From NCBI RefSeq assembly GCF_002934265.1, contig NZ_PTIX01000002.1, positions 372,001 to 436,000 of the forward strand: a DNA stretch of 64,000 bases, written 5' to 3'. Source of the stretch: Actinokineospora auranticolor. GTDB taxonomy: Bacteria; Actinomycetota; Actinomycetes; Mycobacteriales; Pseudonocardiaceae. The translations under genes and the position numbers were made by a program. This document shows positions 51,941 through 61,053 of this stretch, one piece after another. Within the stretch, counting starts at the first letter, position 1. Each line of letters begins with the position of its first letter. Under the pieces are notes generated by a model. The model was not told the origin of the DNA. It saw nothing but the letters and a program-made list of their open reading frames with translations, and searched no databases.

Positions 51941-53317
51941 TCACCTGGCCCGTCTCCCAGGCCGCCGCAACAGCAATCTCCCCCACCCGGTCACCGGCAA
52001 CTCCACTCCCCCGCGACGCAACAGCACCGCCCCGCAGACCACCGCCGTCAACGCCGCGATGGCACCCCCGACGACGAACGGGGACCTGGCGCCCCACTGG
52101 TCCGCCATCCACCCCACCATCGGCGCGCCCAGCGGGTTGCCGCCGACGAAGACCAGCATGTACAGCCCCATGACGCGACCCCGCATCTCCGGGGCCACCG
52201 CCAGCTGGACGGTCGAGTTCGCCGTGGTCATGAAGGTCATCAGGCACAGCCCGACCGGGATCAGTGCGATGGCGAAGCTGGCGTACGACGGCATCAGCCC
52301 GACCACCACCTCCAGCACCCCGAACGCGAACGCCGACCCGAGCAGCAGTCGGGTGCGGGGCTTGCCCCGGGAACTGCGGCGCACCGCCCACAGCGCGCCC
52401 ATCAGGGTGCCGACGGCCAGGGTGGTCGACAGCAGCCCGTACCCGTCGGCGTCGCGGTGGAAGACCGTCGCGGCCACGACCGCCAGGGTCACGAAGAAGG
52501 TCATGCCGAACGTGCTGACGAAGAACACCAGCACCATCACGGTCAGGATGTCGGCGCGCTTGCGCACGTAGCGCAGGCCCTCGACGAGCTGCCCCTTCTT
52601 GCGCGGCACCTTCGGCCCGGGGATGAGCTTGGCCGGGTCCATCAGCAGCAGCCCGGTGATCACCCCCACGGTCAGCAGGGCGTTGCCCAGGAACAGCCAC
52701 CCGGTGCCGATCACCGTGATCAGCACGCCCGCGATCGCCGGCCCGACGATCCGGGCCACGTTGAAGCTGGTCGAGTTGATCGCGACCGCGTTCGCCACCT
52801 GGGCGCGGCCGACGATCTCCGCGACGAACGACTGCCGCACCGGCACCTCGACCGCCGCGAACGCGCCGAGCACGAAGCACAGCACGTACACGTGCCACAC
52901 CTGCACCAGACCCGTCACGTCCAGCAGCCCCAGCACCAGCGCGCAGGCCACCAGGCCGCACTGCACCCCGACCAGCAGCCTGCGCTTCTCCAGCCGGTCC
53001 GCCAGCACCCCCGCCCACAGCGAGAACATCAGCGTCGGCAGGAACTGCAGCGCCGCCGCGACGCCCAGTGCCACCGGGTTGTTGTCGGTGAGCACCAGGA
53101 CCAGCCAGTCCTGGGCGATGCGCTGCATCCAGGTGCCCACATTGGACACCAGTTGCCCGCTCGCGAACAGCCGGTAGTTGGGCACCCGCAGCGAGGCGAA
53201 CATGCCCGGCTCGGGGTCTGGAGTGGACTCCAGGGTGGGTCTGTGCGGCGGCGGCAGGGGTGTCGAGATCGCTTGGTCGGTCCGTTCCTCTCGGGTACCA
53301 CCCGCTTGTGCCCGCAC
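51941..53317 (-). CDS. MFS transporter (MFS_3, drug/siderophore-exporter-like)
   Basis: This 458-residue transporter has a Pro-rich N-terminal tail and about 12 TM segments. FASLRVPNYRLFASGQLVSNVGTWMQ and the motif A region WAGVLADRLEKRRLL place it in the MFS_3 group with EntS. The GTG start follows the MarR stop codon with no gap. The ATG of MFASLRV 38 codons later is the alternative. The MarR-MFS pair is a typical self-regulated efflux operon. Confidence 0.88.
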   Translation of the reverse strand: MRAQAGGTREERTDQAISTPLPPPHRPTLESTPDPEPGMFASLRVPNYRLFASGQLVSNVGTWMQRIAQDWLVLVLTDNNPVALGVAAALQFLPTLMFSLWAGVLADRLEKRRLLVGVQCGLVACALVLGLLDVTGLVQVWHVYVLCFVLGAFAAVEVPVRQSFVAEIVGRAQVANAVAINSTSFNVARIVGPAIAGVLITVIGTGWLFLGNALLTVGVITGLLLMDPAKLIPGPKVPRKKGQLVEGLRYVRKRADILTVMVLVFFVSTFGMTFFVTLAVVAATVFHRDADGYGLLSTTLAVGTLMGALWAVRRSSRGKPRTRLLLGSAFAFGVLEVVVGLMPSYASFAIALIPVGLCLMTFMTTANSTVQLAVAPEMRGRVMGLYMLVFVGGNPLGAPMVGWMADQWGARSPFVVGGAIAALTAVVCGAVLLRRGGVELPVTGWGRLLLRRPGRRAR

Positions 53318-53761
53318 CTATTGGTTCCCCGCCATCCTGTCGATGATGTCGGCGGCCTGGGCGAGGATCGCCCGCTCCCCGTCGTCCAGTTCCGCCAGTC
53401 GTCTGTCCAGCCACGCCTCGCGCGCGGAGATGTCGGCCTCGATGTAGGCCTGGCCCGCGTCGGTCAGCGCCACGATGGCCTGCCGCCCGTCGCTGGGGTG
53501 CGGCGAGCGGCTGGCGTACCCCAGTTCCTCCAGCGCGCCGATGATCCGCGTCATCGACGGCGGCTGCACGCCTTCCTTGGCGGCCAACTCCCCCGGCGTC
53601 AGCGGCCCGCACTTGTGCAGGCAGGACAGCGCCGAGATCTGCGTCAGGGTGACCGCGGAGTTGGTGCGCTGGGCGCGGAGCCTGCGGTTGAGCCGCACGA
53701 CCGCCAACCGCAACCGGCTGGTTAGCGCGCGCTCAGCTGACTCCGACACATTCGTTAGCAT
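53318..53761 (-). CDS. MarR family transcriptional regulator
   Basis: This 147-residue winged-helix regulator has the MarR core TQISALSCLHKCGPLTPGELAAKEGVQPPSMTRII with the wing SRSPHPSDGRQAIVALTDAG (quoted in parts). It would repress the MFS gene that follows directly and probably itself; ligands are usually phenolic drugs or oxidants. M. tuberculosis Rv0880 is a MarR protein in the same neighbourhood. The ATG at 53761 lies next to the GNAT gene promoter, transcribed the other way. Confidence 0.92.
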   Translation of the reverse strand: MLTNVSESAERALTSRLRLAVVRLNRRLRAQRTNSAVTLTQISALSCLHKCGPLTPGELAAKEGVQPPSMTRIIGALEELGYASRSPHPSDGRQAIVALTDAGQAYIEADISAREAWLDRRLAELDDGERAILAQAADIIDRMAGNQ

Positions 53762-53835
53762 ACCTCAGTAAAAGGTCGGTTATCCACGAACTTACGCGGA
53801 CATCACACCGTACGGGCCACGGCTATCGTGGAGCC

Positions 53836-54351
53836 ATGAGTCGATCTCCGCACGTGGTCCGCCGCGTCCGCGCTGGTGACGGCGCCGGGATCGCCCGCGT
53901 CCACGTCGCGGCCTGGCGCCGCGCGTACGCGGGGATCATGCCCGAGGACCGGCTGGCCGCCCTGTCCGTGCGCACGTCGTCGCGCCGGTGGGAGACGATC
54001 GTCACAACGCCGACGGAGACCAGGGCGTTCGTCGCGGAGTCCGACGGCGAGATCGTCGGCGTCGGCGCGGCCGGTCCGCCGCGCGAACCGGGGCCCGCGG
54101 ACACAGGTGAGGTCAACCTGCTCTACGTCCACCCGGACCGCTGGGGTACGGGAATCGGCAGCCTGCTGCACGACCGATTGCTGGCGGAGTTGCGCACCCT
54201 CGGCTACGCCGAGGCGTACCTCTGGGTCGCCGACGGCAACACCCTCGGCATCGACTTCTACGTCCACAAGGGATGGACCCGCACCGAGGACACGTCCGAC
54301 CACGACGAGAACCCCCCGATCCCCATCCGCCGCTTCACCATCGACTTGTGA
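53836..54351 (+). CDS. GNAT family N-acetyltransferase
   Basis: This 171-residue protein has the acetyl-CoA binding motif A (VNLLYVHPDRWGTGIGSLLHDRL) and the C-terminal motif B (AYLWVADGNTLGIDFYVHKGW) in GNAT order. GGAG precedes the ATG at 53836. Substrate unknown; the family acetylates amines in drugs, peptides or metabolites. It is transcribed alone, divergent from the MarR gene and convergent with the purine permease, with 16 bases between stops. Confidence 0.9.
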   Translation: MSRSPHVVRRVRAGDGAGIARVHVAAWRRAYAGIMPEDRLAALSVRTSSRRWETIVTTPTETRAFVAESDGEIVGVGAAGPPREPGPADTGEVNLLYVHPDRWGTGIGSLLHDRLLAELRTLGYAEAYLWVADGNTLGIDFYVHKGWTRTEDTSDHDENPPIPIRRFTIDL

Positions 54352-54367
54352 CGCGGCAAGGGGTCGG

Positions 54368-55819
54368 TCAGGCGATGGCCGCGCGCAGGGGGCCCATGGC
54401 GAAGTAGACGACGAACGCGGCCGCCACCACCCACATCAGCGGGTGGATCTCGCGGGCGCGGCGGGTGACCACGCGCAGGACCACGTACGTGACGAAGCCC
54501 GCGCCGATGCCGTTGGCGATGGAGTAGGTGAAGGGCATGACCACGATGGTCAGGAAGGCGGGGAGGGCGATGGTGAAGTCGGTGAAGTCGACATCGCGGA
54601 TCTGGGTCATCATCATCGCCCCGACGACCACCAGCGCCGGGGCCGCCGCCTCGATCGGGACGACCTGGTAGAGCGGGGTGAAGAACATCGCGGCGATGAA
54701 CAGCAGCCCGGTGACCACGTTCGCCAGCCCGGTGCGCGCGCCCTCGGCGATGCCCGCCGCCGACTCGATGTAGACGGTGTTCGAACTCGACGACGCCGCA
54801 CCGCCCGCGACGGCGCCGAGGCCGTCGACGAACAGGGCTCGGCTGGTGCCGGGCAGGTCGCCGTTCTTGTCGATCAGGTCGGCTTCCCGGCCGAGGCCGG
54901 TCATGGTGCCGATGGTGTCGAAGAAGTCGGTCAGCACCAGGGTGAACACCAGCAGCGCCGCGGTGATCGCGGGCACCCGCCACCACGCGCCGAAGGAGAC
55001 GTCGCCGACCAGGGAGAGGTCGGGCAGGGCGAAGACCTGGTCGGGCAGCGCCGGGTAGCCGAGGTTCCAGCCCTTGGGGTTGACGCCCGCCGAGCGGCCC
55101 GCGTGCGCGACCGCCTCCAGCACGATCGACAGCACCGTGCCGGACAGCACGCCGATCAGGATCGCGCCGCGCACCCGCTTGGCCACCAGGATGCCGGTGA
55201 CCAGCAGTCCGACGACGAACACCAGCGTCGGCCAGGACGCGATGGACCCGTCGATGCCCAGGCTGACCGGGACCGTGGTGCCCGCGACGTCCGGGACGCG
55301 CCGGACGAACCCGGCGTCGACCAGTCCGATGAGGCTGATGAACAGGCCGATGCCGACCGCGATCGCCGACTTCAGCGGCGCCGGGACCGCGTCGAACACG
55401 GCTTTGCGCACGCCGGTCACGACGAGCAGCAGCACCACGATGCCGTTGACCACGACCAGGCCCATCGCCTCCGGCCAGGTCATCTGCGGTGCGATGGTGA
55501 CCGCGACCAGGGTGTTGATGCCCAGCCCGGTGGCCAGCGCGAACGGCAGGTTGGTGAGCAGGCCGAAGAGGATGGTCATCACCCCCGCGACCAGCGCGGT
55601 CACCGCCGCTACCTGGTCGACCGGGAGGACGCCGCCGAGCAGGTCCCGGTGCGCGCCGCGGTCGTCCGCGGCGAAGCTGCCGATGATCAGCGGGTTGAGG
55701 ACCACGATGTAGGCCATGGTCACGAAGGTGACCAGGCCGCCGCGCACCTCCCGGCCCGTCGTCGACCCGCGCTCGCTGATCCGGAAGAACCGGTCGACGG
55801 CCGAGGTTGGCTTGTCCAT
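54368..55819 (-). CDS. NCS2 family permease (AzgA-type hypoxanthine/guanine permease)
   Basis: This 483-residue membrane protein has 12-14 TM segments. AzgA-type phrases are TFVTMAYIVVLNPLI in TM1, ATGLGINTLVAVTIA in TM3, LTDFFDTIGTMTGLG (TM8 region with substrate-binding Asp) and SSSSNTVYIESAAGIAEGARTGL. It imports purine bases with protons. The ATG at 55819 has GGGAGG upstream. It shares an 17-bp intergenic segment with the divergent DUF2530 gene. Confidence 0.92.
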   Translation of the reverse strand: MDKPTSAVDRFFRISERGSTTGREVRGGLVTFVTMAYIVVLNPLIIGSFAADDRGAHRDLLGGVLPVDQVAAVTALVAGVMTILFGLLTNLPFALATGLGINTLVAVTIAPQMTWPEAMGLVVVNGIVVLLLVVTGVRKAVFDAVPAPLKSAIAVGIGLFISLIGLVDAGFVRRVPDVAGTTVPVSLGIDGSIASWPTLVFVVGLLVTGILVAKRVRGAILIGVLSGTVLSIVLEAVAHAGRSAGVNPKGWNLGYPALPDQVFALPDLSLVGDVSFGAWWRVPAITAALLVFTLVLTDFFDTIGTMTGLGREADLIDKNGDLPGTSRALFVDGLGAVAGGAASSSSNTVYIESAAGIAEGARTGLANVVTGLLFIAAMFFTPLYQVVPIEAAAPALVVVGAMMMTQIRDVDFTDFTIALPAFLTIVVMPFTYSIANGIGAGFVTYVVLRVVTRRAREIHPLMWVVAAAFVVYFAMGPLRAAIA

Positions 55820-55836
55820 GGCGTAGCCTCCCGAAC

Positions 55837-56112
55837 ATGGCTGGACCAGCGAAGACCCCCGACCCGCGCCCCACACCGCCCCTACCCGCGCGGCTGCTGG
55901 CCATGGCCCCCATCGTCTACGGCGGCACCGGGCTGTGGGCCCTGGCCGCCGTTGTGCTGGGCATTGCCCACTACGGCTTCGGCAAAACCCCGCCCATCTG
56001 GCTGTGGACGGCGATCTCCGGAGCCGCACTGGGGATCGTAGGTGCACTCGTCATGGTTTGGCAGCGCAAGGCCGTCCGCCGGGGCTCGCGCGGCGCGCAG
56101 AAGATGGACTAG
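55837..56112 (+). CDS. DUF2530 family membrane protein
   Basis: This 91-residue protein has two TM segments (about 25-47 and 55-77) and a basic C-terminus ending RRGSRGAQKMD, the DUF2530 pattern. Rv0879c is the mycobacterial member and also sits near a MarR gene. TAGCCT at 55824-55829 lies seven bases before the ATG at 55837, so the transcript is probably leaderless. The frame is open ten codons upstream, but that overlaps the divergent gene start. Confidence 0.85.
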   Translation: MAGPAKTPDPRPTPPLPARLLAMAPIVYGGTGLWALAAVVLGIAHYGFGKTPPIWLWTAISGAALGIVGALVMVWQRKAVRRGSRGAQKMD

Positions 56113-56196
56113 TCGGGGGCGAGCGGCAACGCGATGTCCACTGTGGAGTGTCGGTCGCGCACGCAACCGGCAGCCACACCGGCCTCGTTGGGGCAC

Positions 56197-59130
56197 TCAG
56201 GTGAGGTAGTGGGCGGGTTCCTCGATCAGCGCCGTGAAGAGGTGGCGGTCGGTCCAGCGGTCGGTGGTCCAGGCCAGTGCTCGGGCCAGGGCCTCCGGGG
56301 TGTCCTCGCAGTGGACCACGCCGTCCTGGACCCACCACGGGACGTTGTGGGTGCCGGTGGGGGTGTGGATCATCAGCTTTTCGTGGACGAGGAGGCTGCC
56401 CAGGGGCGTGGGGACGTCCAGGAGTTCGCAGGCGGCGGCCACGGCGCCCAGCTCCGACCACGGGACCGGCTCCGCGGCCGAGGTGATCTCCTCGTCCAGC
56501 TCCTCGGTGGCCAGGGGGAGGTCGAGCAGCTCCGCAAGGGGCTCGGCGAGGGCGAAGTCCGGGCCCGCCGACACGACCTGGGTTTCGCTCAGCACCGCCA
56601 GCGGCCAGGGGGCGTCCAGTACCAGGCAGTCGGTGGCGACCGTGCCCGCGAGGGTGCGGGTCGTCTCCGGCAGGCGGACGTCGGCGGGGTCGAAGAGTTC
56701 GTCGACCACCGCCTCGGCCAAGGCCGCGTGGGTGCGCAGGATGGCACCGGGGGGCAGCGCGCGGTCCTGGTCGCCCAGGCGGACCAGCAGGTCTTCCGCG
56801 TCGTCCGCGTTGTCGACGCGCAGGGTGGAGCGGACGCCGATGGCGGCCAGCACCCGGGGGTCGACGCCGATGTCGGGGATGACGTCGTAGAGGCCCTCGA
56901 GTTCGTCGGCCTCCGCCAGGCGCCAGTCGCCGGGGGCGGCGCCCGCGAGGACGGCGTTGCGGGCGATCCACCAACCCGTGTAACCATCGGGCTCAAGCAG
57001 GGCGCGCCAGGTGTCGGGTTCGGCGGCGAGCAGGTTCAGCGCCCGCGGCCACGCGTCGTCGGTGACCAGGTCGAGGTCGCGCACGGCCAGGACCCGGGCG
57101 GGCGGCTCGGGGCGGGCGTCCCACCAGACGACCTCGTCGGCCAGCGCGTGGTCGGGGCCAGCCGGGGCCTCGTCGACGACCAGCGCGAAGGCGTCGAGCA
57201 CACCGACGGCGGCCAGCACGTGGTCCGGCCACTCGGCGGCGACCTCGTCCGACAGCACGCCGACGGGCGCGTCCTCGTCGAGGATGTCGAGCAGCGGCGA
57301 ACCGGGCAGCGCCAGCTCGTCCGCGCGCCGCCAGTCGCCGACGGAGTCCTCGAGCGCCAACGCACCCAGCCACGGGCGATCACCGGTCCGCACACCCGCG
57401 TCGCGAACCAGGCGCAGCACCACGGAGATCAGCCCGTGAATGTCCACACCGGACTCGACGTCGTCCAGGCTGCGCTCGACCGCGTCCTGCAACCCACCCG
57501 CGTCGAGCAGGTCGGCCGGACCGCCGCGGTGGGCGCCCAAGCGCTCCAGCACCGGGTGCGCGGCCTCCGCGTGCACGACCGGCAGCACGCCGACCTCGGC
57601 CTGCCCCAGCAGTTCCAGCAGCTCCGCGTCCTCGACCAGCACGACACCGGCCGGTCCCGGCAGCGTGCGGCCGTCGGCCAGCGGGACCGGCAGACCACCC
57701 AGCTCCATCCGGGCGGTGCCATCGGTCTCGATCACGGGGGCGAGCGCGGTGTAGAGCCGGTGCCACCACTCGGGTGGACGAGCCCGTCCGGTGATCGTCT
57801 CCACCACGTCGGCGGGCCGCAGCCGGGGCACGTCCAGCGCGGCGAGCGCGGCCGTGTGCCGCTGCTCCGAGAGGTAGCCCGCCGCGAGGTCGGCGACGAC
57901 CTCGGACAGCAGTTCCGCCAAGCCGTCGGCACTCACGTCGAGCACGTGCGCGCGGGCCGGGGTGAGATCACCGGTGCCGTCGGCGGCGGCCAGCCACGGC
58001 GCGCGGCGCAGCGCGGACAGCAGCAGCTCGCGCAGCTTCTCGTCCACTTCGGACAGTGGGAAACCGACCAGCGGGACCAGCGCCGTGCGGTGCTCCGCGG
58101 CGGTCAGGTCGACCAGGGCCGGGTACGCGCGCGCGGCCTCGGCGAGCACGGCGTCGGCGGCGGGACCGGGGTGCAGCCTGCGCCGCGACGGCTCGATCGG
58201 CAGCGTGGCGACCAGCCGGGCGGGCAGCGAAAGCCGTTCGTCGGTGGGGGTCGGCGCGTGCAGGACGTCGTCGCCCAGCGGCAGCGGGACGCCGTCCGCG
58301 TCCACCCGCACCGCCCAGCACACCGTCCACTGCGGCCGTTCCCGGGCCTCGACGCCCAGGCTCTCCACCAGGTCTTCCGGCAGCACGCCCGCGACCCGGT
58401 GCACCAGCCACGACACGACACCGTCCGGCCCGTGGATGTGCACGCGGGCGCCGTCGCCGACCCGCCACCACGCGTCCGCGCCGATCTCGATGCGCTCCAG
58501 CCCGGGCAGCGCCAGCAGCAGGTCGGCGGCTTGCCCCGCGAAGTCGGCGAGCAGGGCGGCACCGTCGACACCGTCGCGCAGCGGCAGCCGGACCTCGGTG
58601 GCGAACCCGTCCGGCACGTCACCGTCCGCGGGCCACACCACGCGCAGCACCGGCACGCGCCCACCGCGCTCGGCGGCGCGGGCCGCCAGGTCGGGGTGCT
58701 CGGCGATGGCCGCGCGGGTCCGCTCGGCCGAGAACGCGACACCGCCCGCGCGGGAGAGCACGGACGGCGCGTCGGTGACCGCGAGCACGGCGGAGAAGCC
58801 GACGCCGAACTGGCCGACGCCCTGGGCCGGGTTCTTCGCCGACGCGCGTAACGAGGCGAGCGCGGCGACGCCGTCGGCGTCGAGCGGCCGACCGGTGTTC
58901 GCCGCCCGCAGCTCACCGTCCACAAGGGAGAGTCGGAGGGTACCGGCGCCGTCGGCCGCGTCGGCGGCGTTCTGCGCCAGCTCGACCAGCAGCCGGTCGC
59001 GGTAGCCACCGAGGTAGAGGTCTTCCTCGGCGTTGGCGTCCTCGCGGAACCGGGTGGGCGAGGTGGCCCACGCGCCCAGCACGGCGGCGCGCAGGGCCGC
59101 GGTGCCGAACGGGTCGGTCGGCGCGCTCAC
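56197..59130 (-). CDS. Sacsin N-terminal ATPase-like (GHKL/Hsp90-type) protein
   Basis: This is a 977-residue cytosolic protein. The N-terminal 230 residues form a GHKL ATPase with the N box ELAQNAADAAD (Glu50, Asn54), a partial G1 region and the G2 box VGQFGVGFSAVLAV (105-118), as in Hsp90 and sacsin. The remaining 750 residues are acidic and leucine-rich and have no motif I recognise. In actinobacteria such proteins are called sacsin-like ATPases or Hsp90-like chaperones; function is unproven. The GTG start overlaps the DUF3027 stop by four bases, so the two proteins are made together. Confidence 0.85.
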   Translation of the reverse strand: MSAPTDPFGTAALRAAVLGAWATSPTRFREDANAEEDLYLGGYRDRLLVELAQNAADAADGAGTLRLSLVDGELRAANTGRPLDADGVAALASLRASAKNPAQGVGQFGVGFSAVLAVTDAPSVLSRAGGVAFSAERTRAAIAEHPDLAARAAERGGRVPVLRVVWPADGDVPDGFATEVRLPLRDGVDGAALLADFAGQAADLLLALPGLERIEIGADAWWRVGDGARVHIHGPDGVVSWLVHRVAGVLPEDLVESLGVEARERPQWTVCWAVRVDADGVPLPLGDDVLHAPTPTDERLSLPARLVATLPIEPSRRRLHPGPAADAVLAEAARAYPALVDLTAAEHRTALVPLVGFPLSEVDEKLRELLLSALRRAPWLAAADGTGDLTPARAHVLDVSADGLAELLSEVVADLAAGYLSEQRHTAALAALDVPRLRPADVVETITGRARPPEWWHRLYTALAPVIETDGTARMELGGLPVPLADGRTLPGPAGVVLVEDAELLELLGQAEVGVLPVVHAEAAHPVLERLGAHRGGPADLLDAGGLQDAVERSLDDVESGVDIHGLISVVLRLVRDAGVRTGDRPWLGALALEDSVGDWRRADELALPGSPLLDILDEDAPVGVLSDEVAAEWPDHVLAAVGVLDAFALVVDEAPAGPDHALADEVVWWDARPEPPARVLAVRDLDLVTDDAWPRALNLLAAEPDTWRALLEPDGYTGWWIARNAVLAGAAPGDWRLAEADELEGLYDVIPDIGVDPRVLAAIGVRSTLRVDNADDAEDLLVRLGDQDRALPPGAILRTHAALAEAVVDELFDPADVRLPETTRTLAGTVATDCLVLDAPWPLAVLSETQVVSAGPDFALAEPLAELLDLPLATEELDEEITSAAEPVPWSELGAVAAACELLDVPTPLGSLLVHEKLMIHTPTGTHNVPWWVQDGVVHCEDTPEALARALAWTTDRWTDRHLFTALIEEPAHYLT

Positions 59131-60122
59131 CCGCGCTGGTCGGACTCGGGCTGACCCGACGGCTCGTCGGCCAGCTCAGCCTGCACCAGCGCGTCCTCGG
59201 CCTGGTCCGCCGCGGCCTCGATCACCTCGTCGGGCTCGGTCTCCGCGACGACCGCGGACTGCGGCTCGTCGGCGGCGGGCTCATCGGCTTCGGCGGCCAC
59301 CGACGCCGGGCCGTCGGCCTCGGTAGCGAGCGAGTCGTCGGACCGACCGCCCTCGACCGGCTCGGGCAGCGGTGTGGCCTCGACGTCGAGCTGGGCGTCG
59401 TCGTAGATCAGGTCGGCGACCAGGACCGGCGAGATCTGCTCGACCTCGGCCTCCGAGTGCGCGCCGCAGCCGTACCCGGCGTGCACGGCCCGCCCGTCAG
59501 CCGGGGCCAGCTCGTTCCCGCAGACGCCGAACGCCGCGCCGACCGCACCCGCCACCGGCAGGTAGAAGCCGCACGTGCCGCAGGCCGCGGGGGCGCCGCG
59601 GGCCATGTCGGAGCCGGGTCCGAACTCGCCGGTCTGCCAGCGGTCGGCGGCGTCGAGGCGGCCGAAGCGGGACAGCACGCGCACGCGGCCGAGCCCCACC
59701 TCCATGGCCAGCTCCTCGACCTCCGGGTCGTCGGACTCGAGGTACGCGGGTACCAGGCGCGGGTCGTCCGGGGCGGTCGGCAGCAGGTCGCCGACGCCGA
59801 GGTCGCCCGCGCGGACCCGGTCCTGCCAGGGCACCCACGGCGGGGCGACCAGGGCGTCCGGGCCGGGCAGCAGCACGACCTCGCTCACGGTCACGTCCGT
59901 GTCCGGTGCGGACACGGCGACGGTCACCGCCCACCGCCAACCGCGGTAACCGGTCTTGTCCGCCTCGAACAGGTGCGTCGCCGAAGCCGAGTCCTCGGCG
60001 CGCACCTCGACGTGCGCGCCGACCTCGGTCCCGGCCTGCTCCCGTGCGGCGGCCCGCGCGAACTCGACCGCGGCGATCAGCGCGGGGTCGGTCGCGGCTT
60101 CTGGTGCAGGCGTCGAGGTCAT
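59127..60122 (-). CDS. DUF3027 domain-containing protein
   Basis: This is a 331-residue soluble protein. Residues 10-225 match the DUF3027 family (Rv0877 in M. tuberculosis). It includes DKTGYRGWRWAVTVAV, PWVPWQDRVRAGDLGVGDLLPT and a likely zinc site made of CGTC (181-184), Cys201 and Cys219 with nearby His222. The last 100 residues are acidic, Ala/Glu-rich and probably disordered. The ATG at 60122 is used. It is translationally coupled to the large ATPase, suggesting a joint role that is not known. Confidence 0.85.
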   Translation of the reverse strand: MTSTPAPEAATDPALIAAVEFARAAAREQAGTEVGAHVEVRAEDSASATHLFEADKTGYRGWRWAVTVAVSAPDTDVTVSEVVLLPGPDALVAPPWVPWQDRVRAGDLGVGDLLPTAPDDPRLVPAYLESDDPEVEELAMEVGLGRVRVLSRFGRLDAADRWQTGEFGPGSDMARGAPAACGTCGFYLPVAGAVGAAFGVCGNELAPADGRAVHAGYGCGAHSEAEVEQISPVLVADLIYDDAQLDVEATPLPEPVEGGRSDDSLATEADGPASVAAEADEPAADEPQSAVVAETEPDEVIEAAADQAEDALVQAELADEPSGQPESDQRG

Positions 60123-60180
60123 CACGGCTGATTGTGCCCCACGGCCGCTACGGCTCACACAGCCGTGTCACGCTTGTGGG

Positions 60181-60978
60181 GTGCGCGCCCGCTCGATCGC
60201 CTCGATCACCACCGCCGTGCTCGGCTGCTTGGCCGCGGGTTGTTCCTCCGCTTCTCCCACACCCGCACCGGCAGCGGGCGCAACCGTGCTGACGCCGCGG
60301 GTCCTCGGCGAGGTCTCGCACGACAAGGGCGCCTTCACCCAGGGCCTCGAACTGGCCGACGGCGTGCTCTACGAGGGCACGGGCCTGGTGGGCAAGTCGC
60401 AGGTGCGCGCGGTCGACCCGGCCACGGGGGCGGTGCAGAGCAGCGTCGACCTGCCCGCCGAGATGTTCGGCGAGGGCATCACCGTCGTCGGCGACCGGAT
60501 CTGGCAGATCACCTGGCGCGACGGCGTGGCCGTCGAGCGCGACCGGGCGACCCTCGCCGAACGCCGACGAGTCACCTATACGGGTGAAGGTTGGGGCCTG
60601 TGCCACGACGGTGGCCGGTTGGTCATGAGCGACGGCACCGACCGGCTCGCCTTCCGCGACCCGGGCACCTTCGCCGAGGTCGGTGACGTGCGGGTGCACG
60701 ACGCCAACGGCCCGGTGCGCAACCTCAACGAGCTGGAGTGCGCGGGCGGCGCGGTCTACGCCAACGTCTGGCAGACCGACCGGATCGTGCGGATCGACCC
60801 CGCCACCGGCGCGGTGACGGCCGAGGCCGACCTGAGCGGGCTACTGCGACCGGATGAACGCGCGAACGCGGACGTACTCAACGGTATCGCCGCCGTGCCC
60901 GGCACCGATGAGTTCCTCGTGACCGGCAAGCTGTGGCCCCGCCTGTTCCGGATCAGATTCGACCCGGCCGCCCGGTGA
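60181..60978 (+). CDS. Glutaminyl-peptide cyclotransferase (bacterial beta-propeller type), lipoprotein
   Basis: This 265-residue protein starts with a lipoprotein signal (lipobox LAAGC near residue 21). A five-bladed propeller of the glutamine cyclotransferase family follows (PF05096-like): FTQGLELADGVLYEGTGLVGKSQVR, AEMFGEGITVVGDRIWQITWRDG, GEGWGLCHDGGRLVMSDG and NELECAGGAVYANVW. It would turn N-terminal Gln of exported peptides into pyroglutamate. The GTG at 60181 is chosen; the frame extends upstream antisense to DUF3027. Confidence 0.87.
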   Translation: MRARSIASITTAVLGCLAAGCSSASPTPAPAAGATVLTPRVLGEVSHDKGAFTQGLELADGVLYEGTGLVGKSQVRAVDPATGAVQSSVDLPAEMFGEGITVVGDRIWQITWRDGVAVERDRATLAERRRVTYTGEGWGLCHDGGRLVMSDGTDRLAFRDPGTFAEVGDVRVHDANGPVRNLNELECAGGAVYANVWQTDRIVRIDPATGAVTAEADLSGLLRPDERANADVLNGIAAVPGTDEFLVTGKLWPRLFRIRFDPAAR

Positions 60979-61053
60979 CAGAAACCTGACAAGCCCCGGC
61001 GACGTCGGAACAACGACCGCTTGATCCCCCGGACAGCCACCGGGTACGGCAGG

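Noticed and set aside
56134-58851. 905-residue open frame antisense to the large ATPase
   Set aside because: It is a codon-position shadow of a GC-rich gene: Gly/Arg/Gln-rich, no domain, no ribosome binding site. The minus-strand ATPase explains the region.
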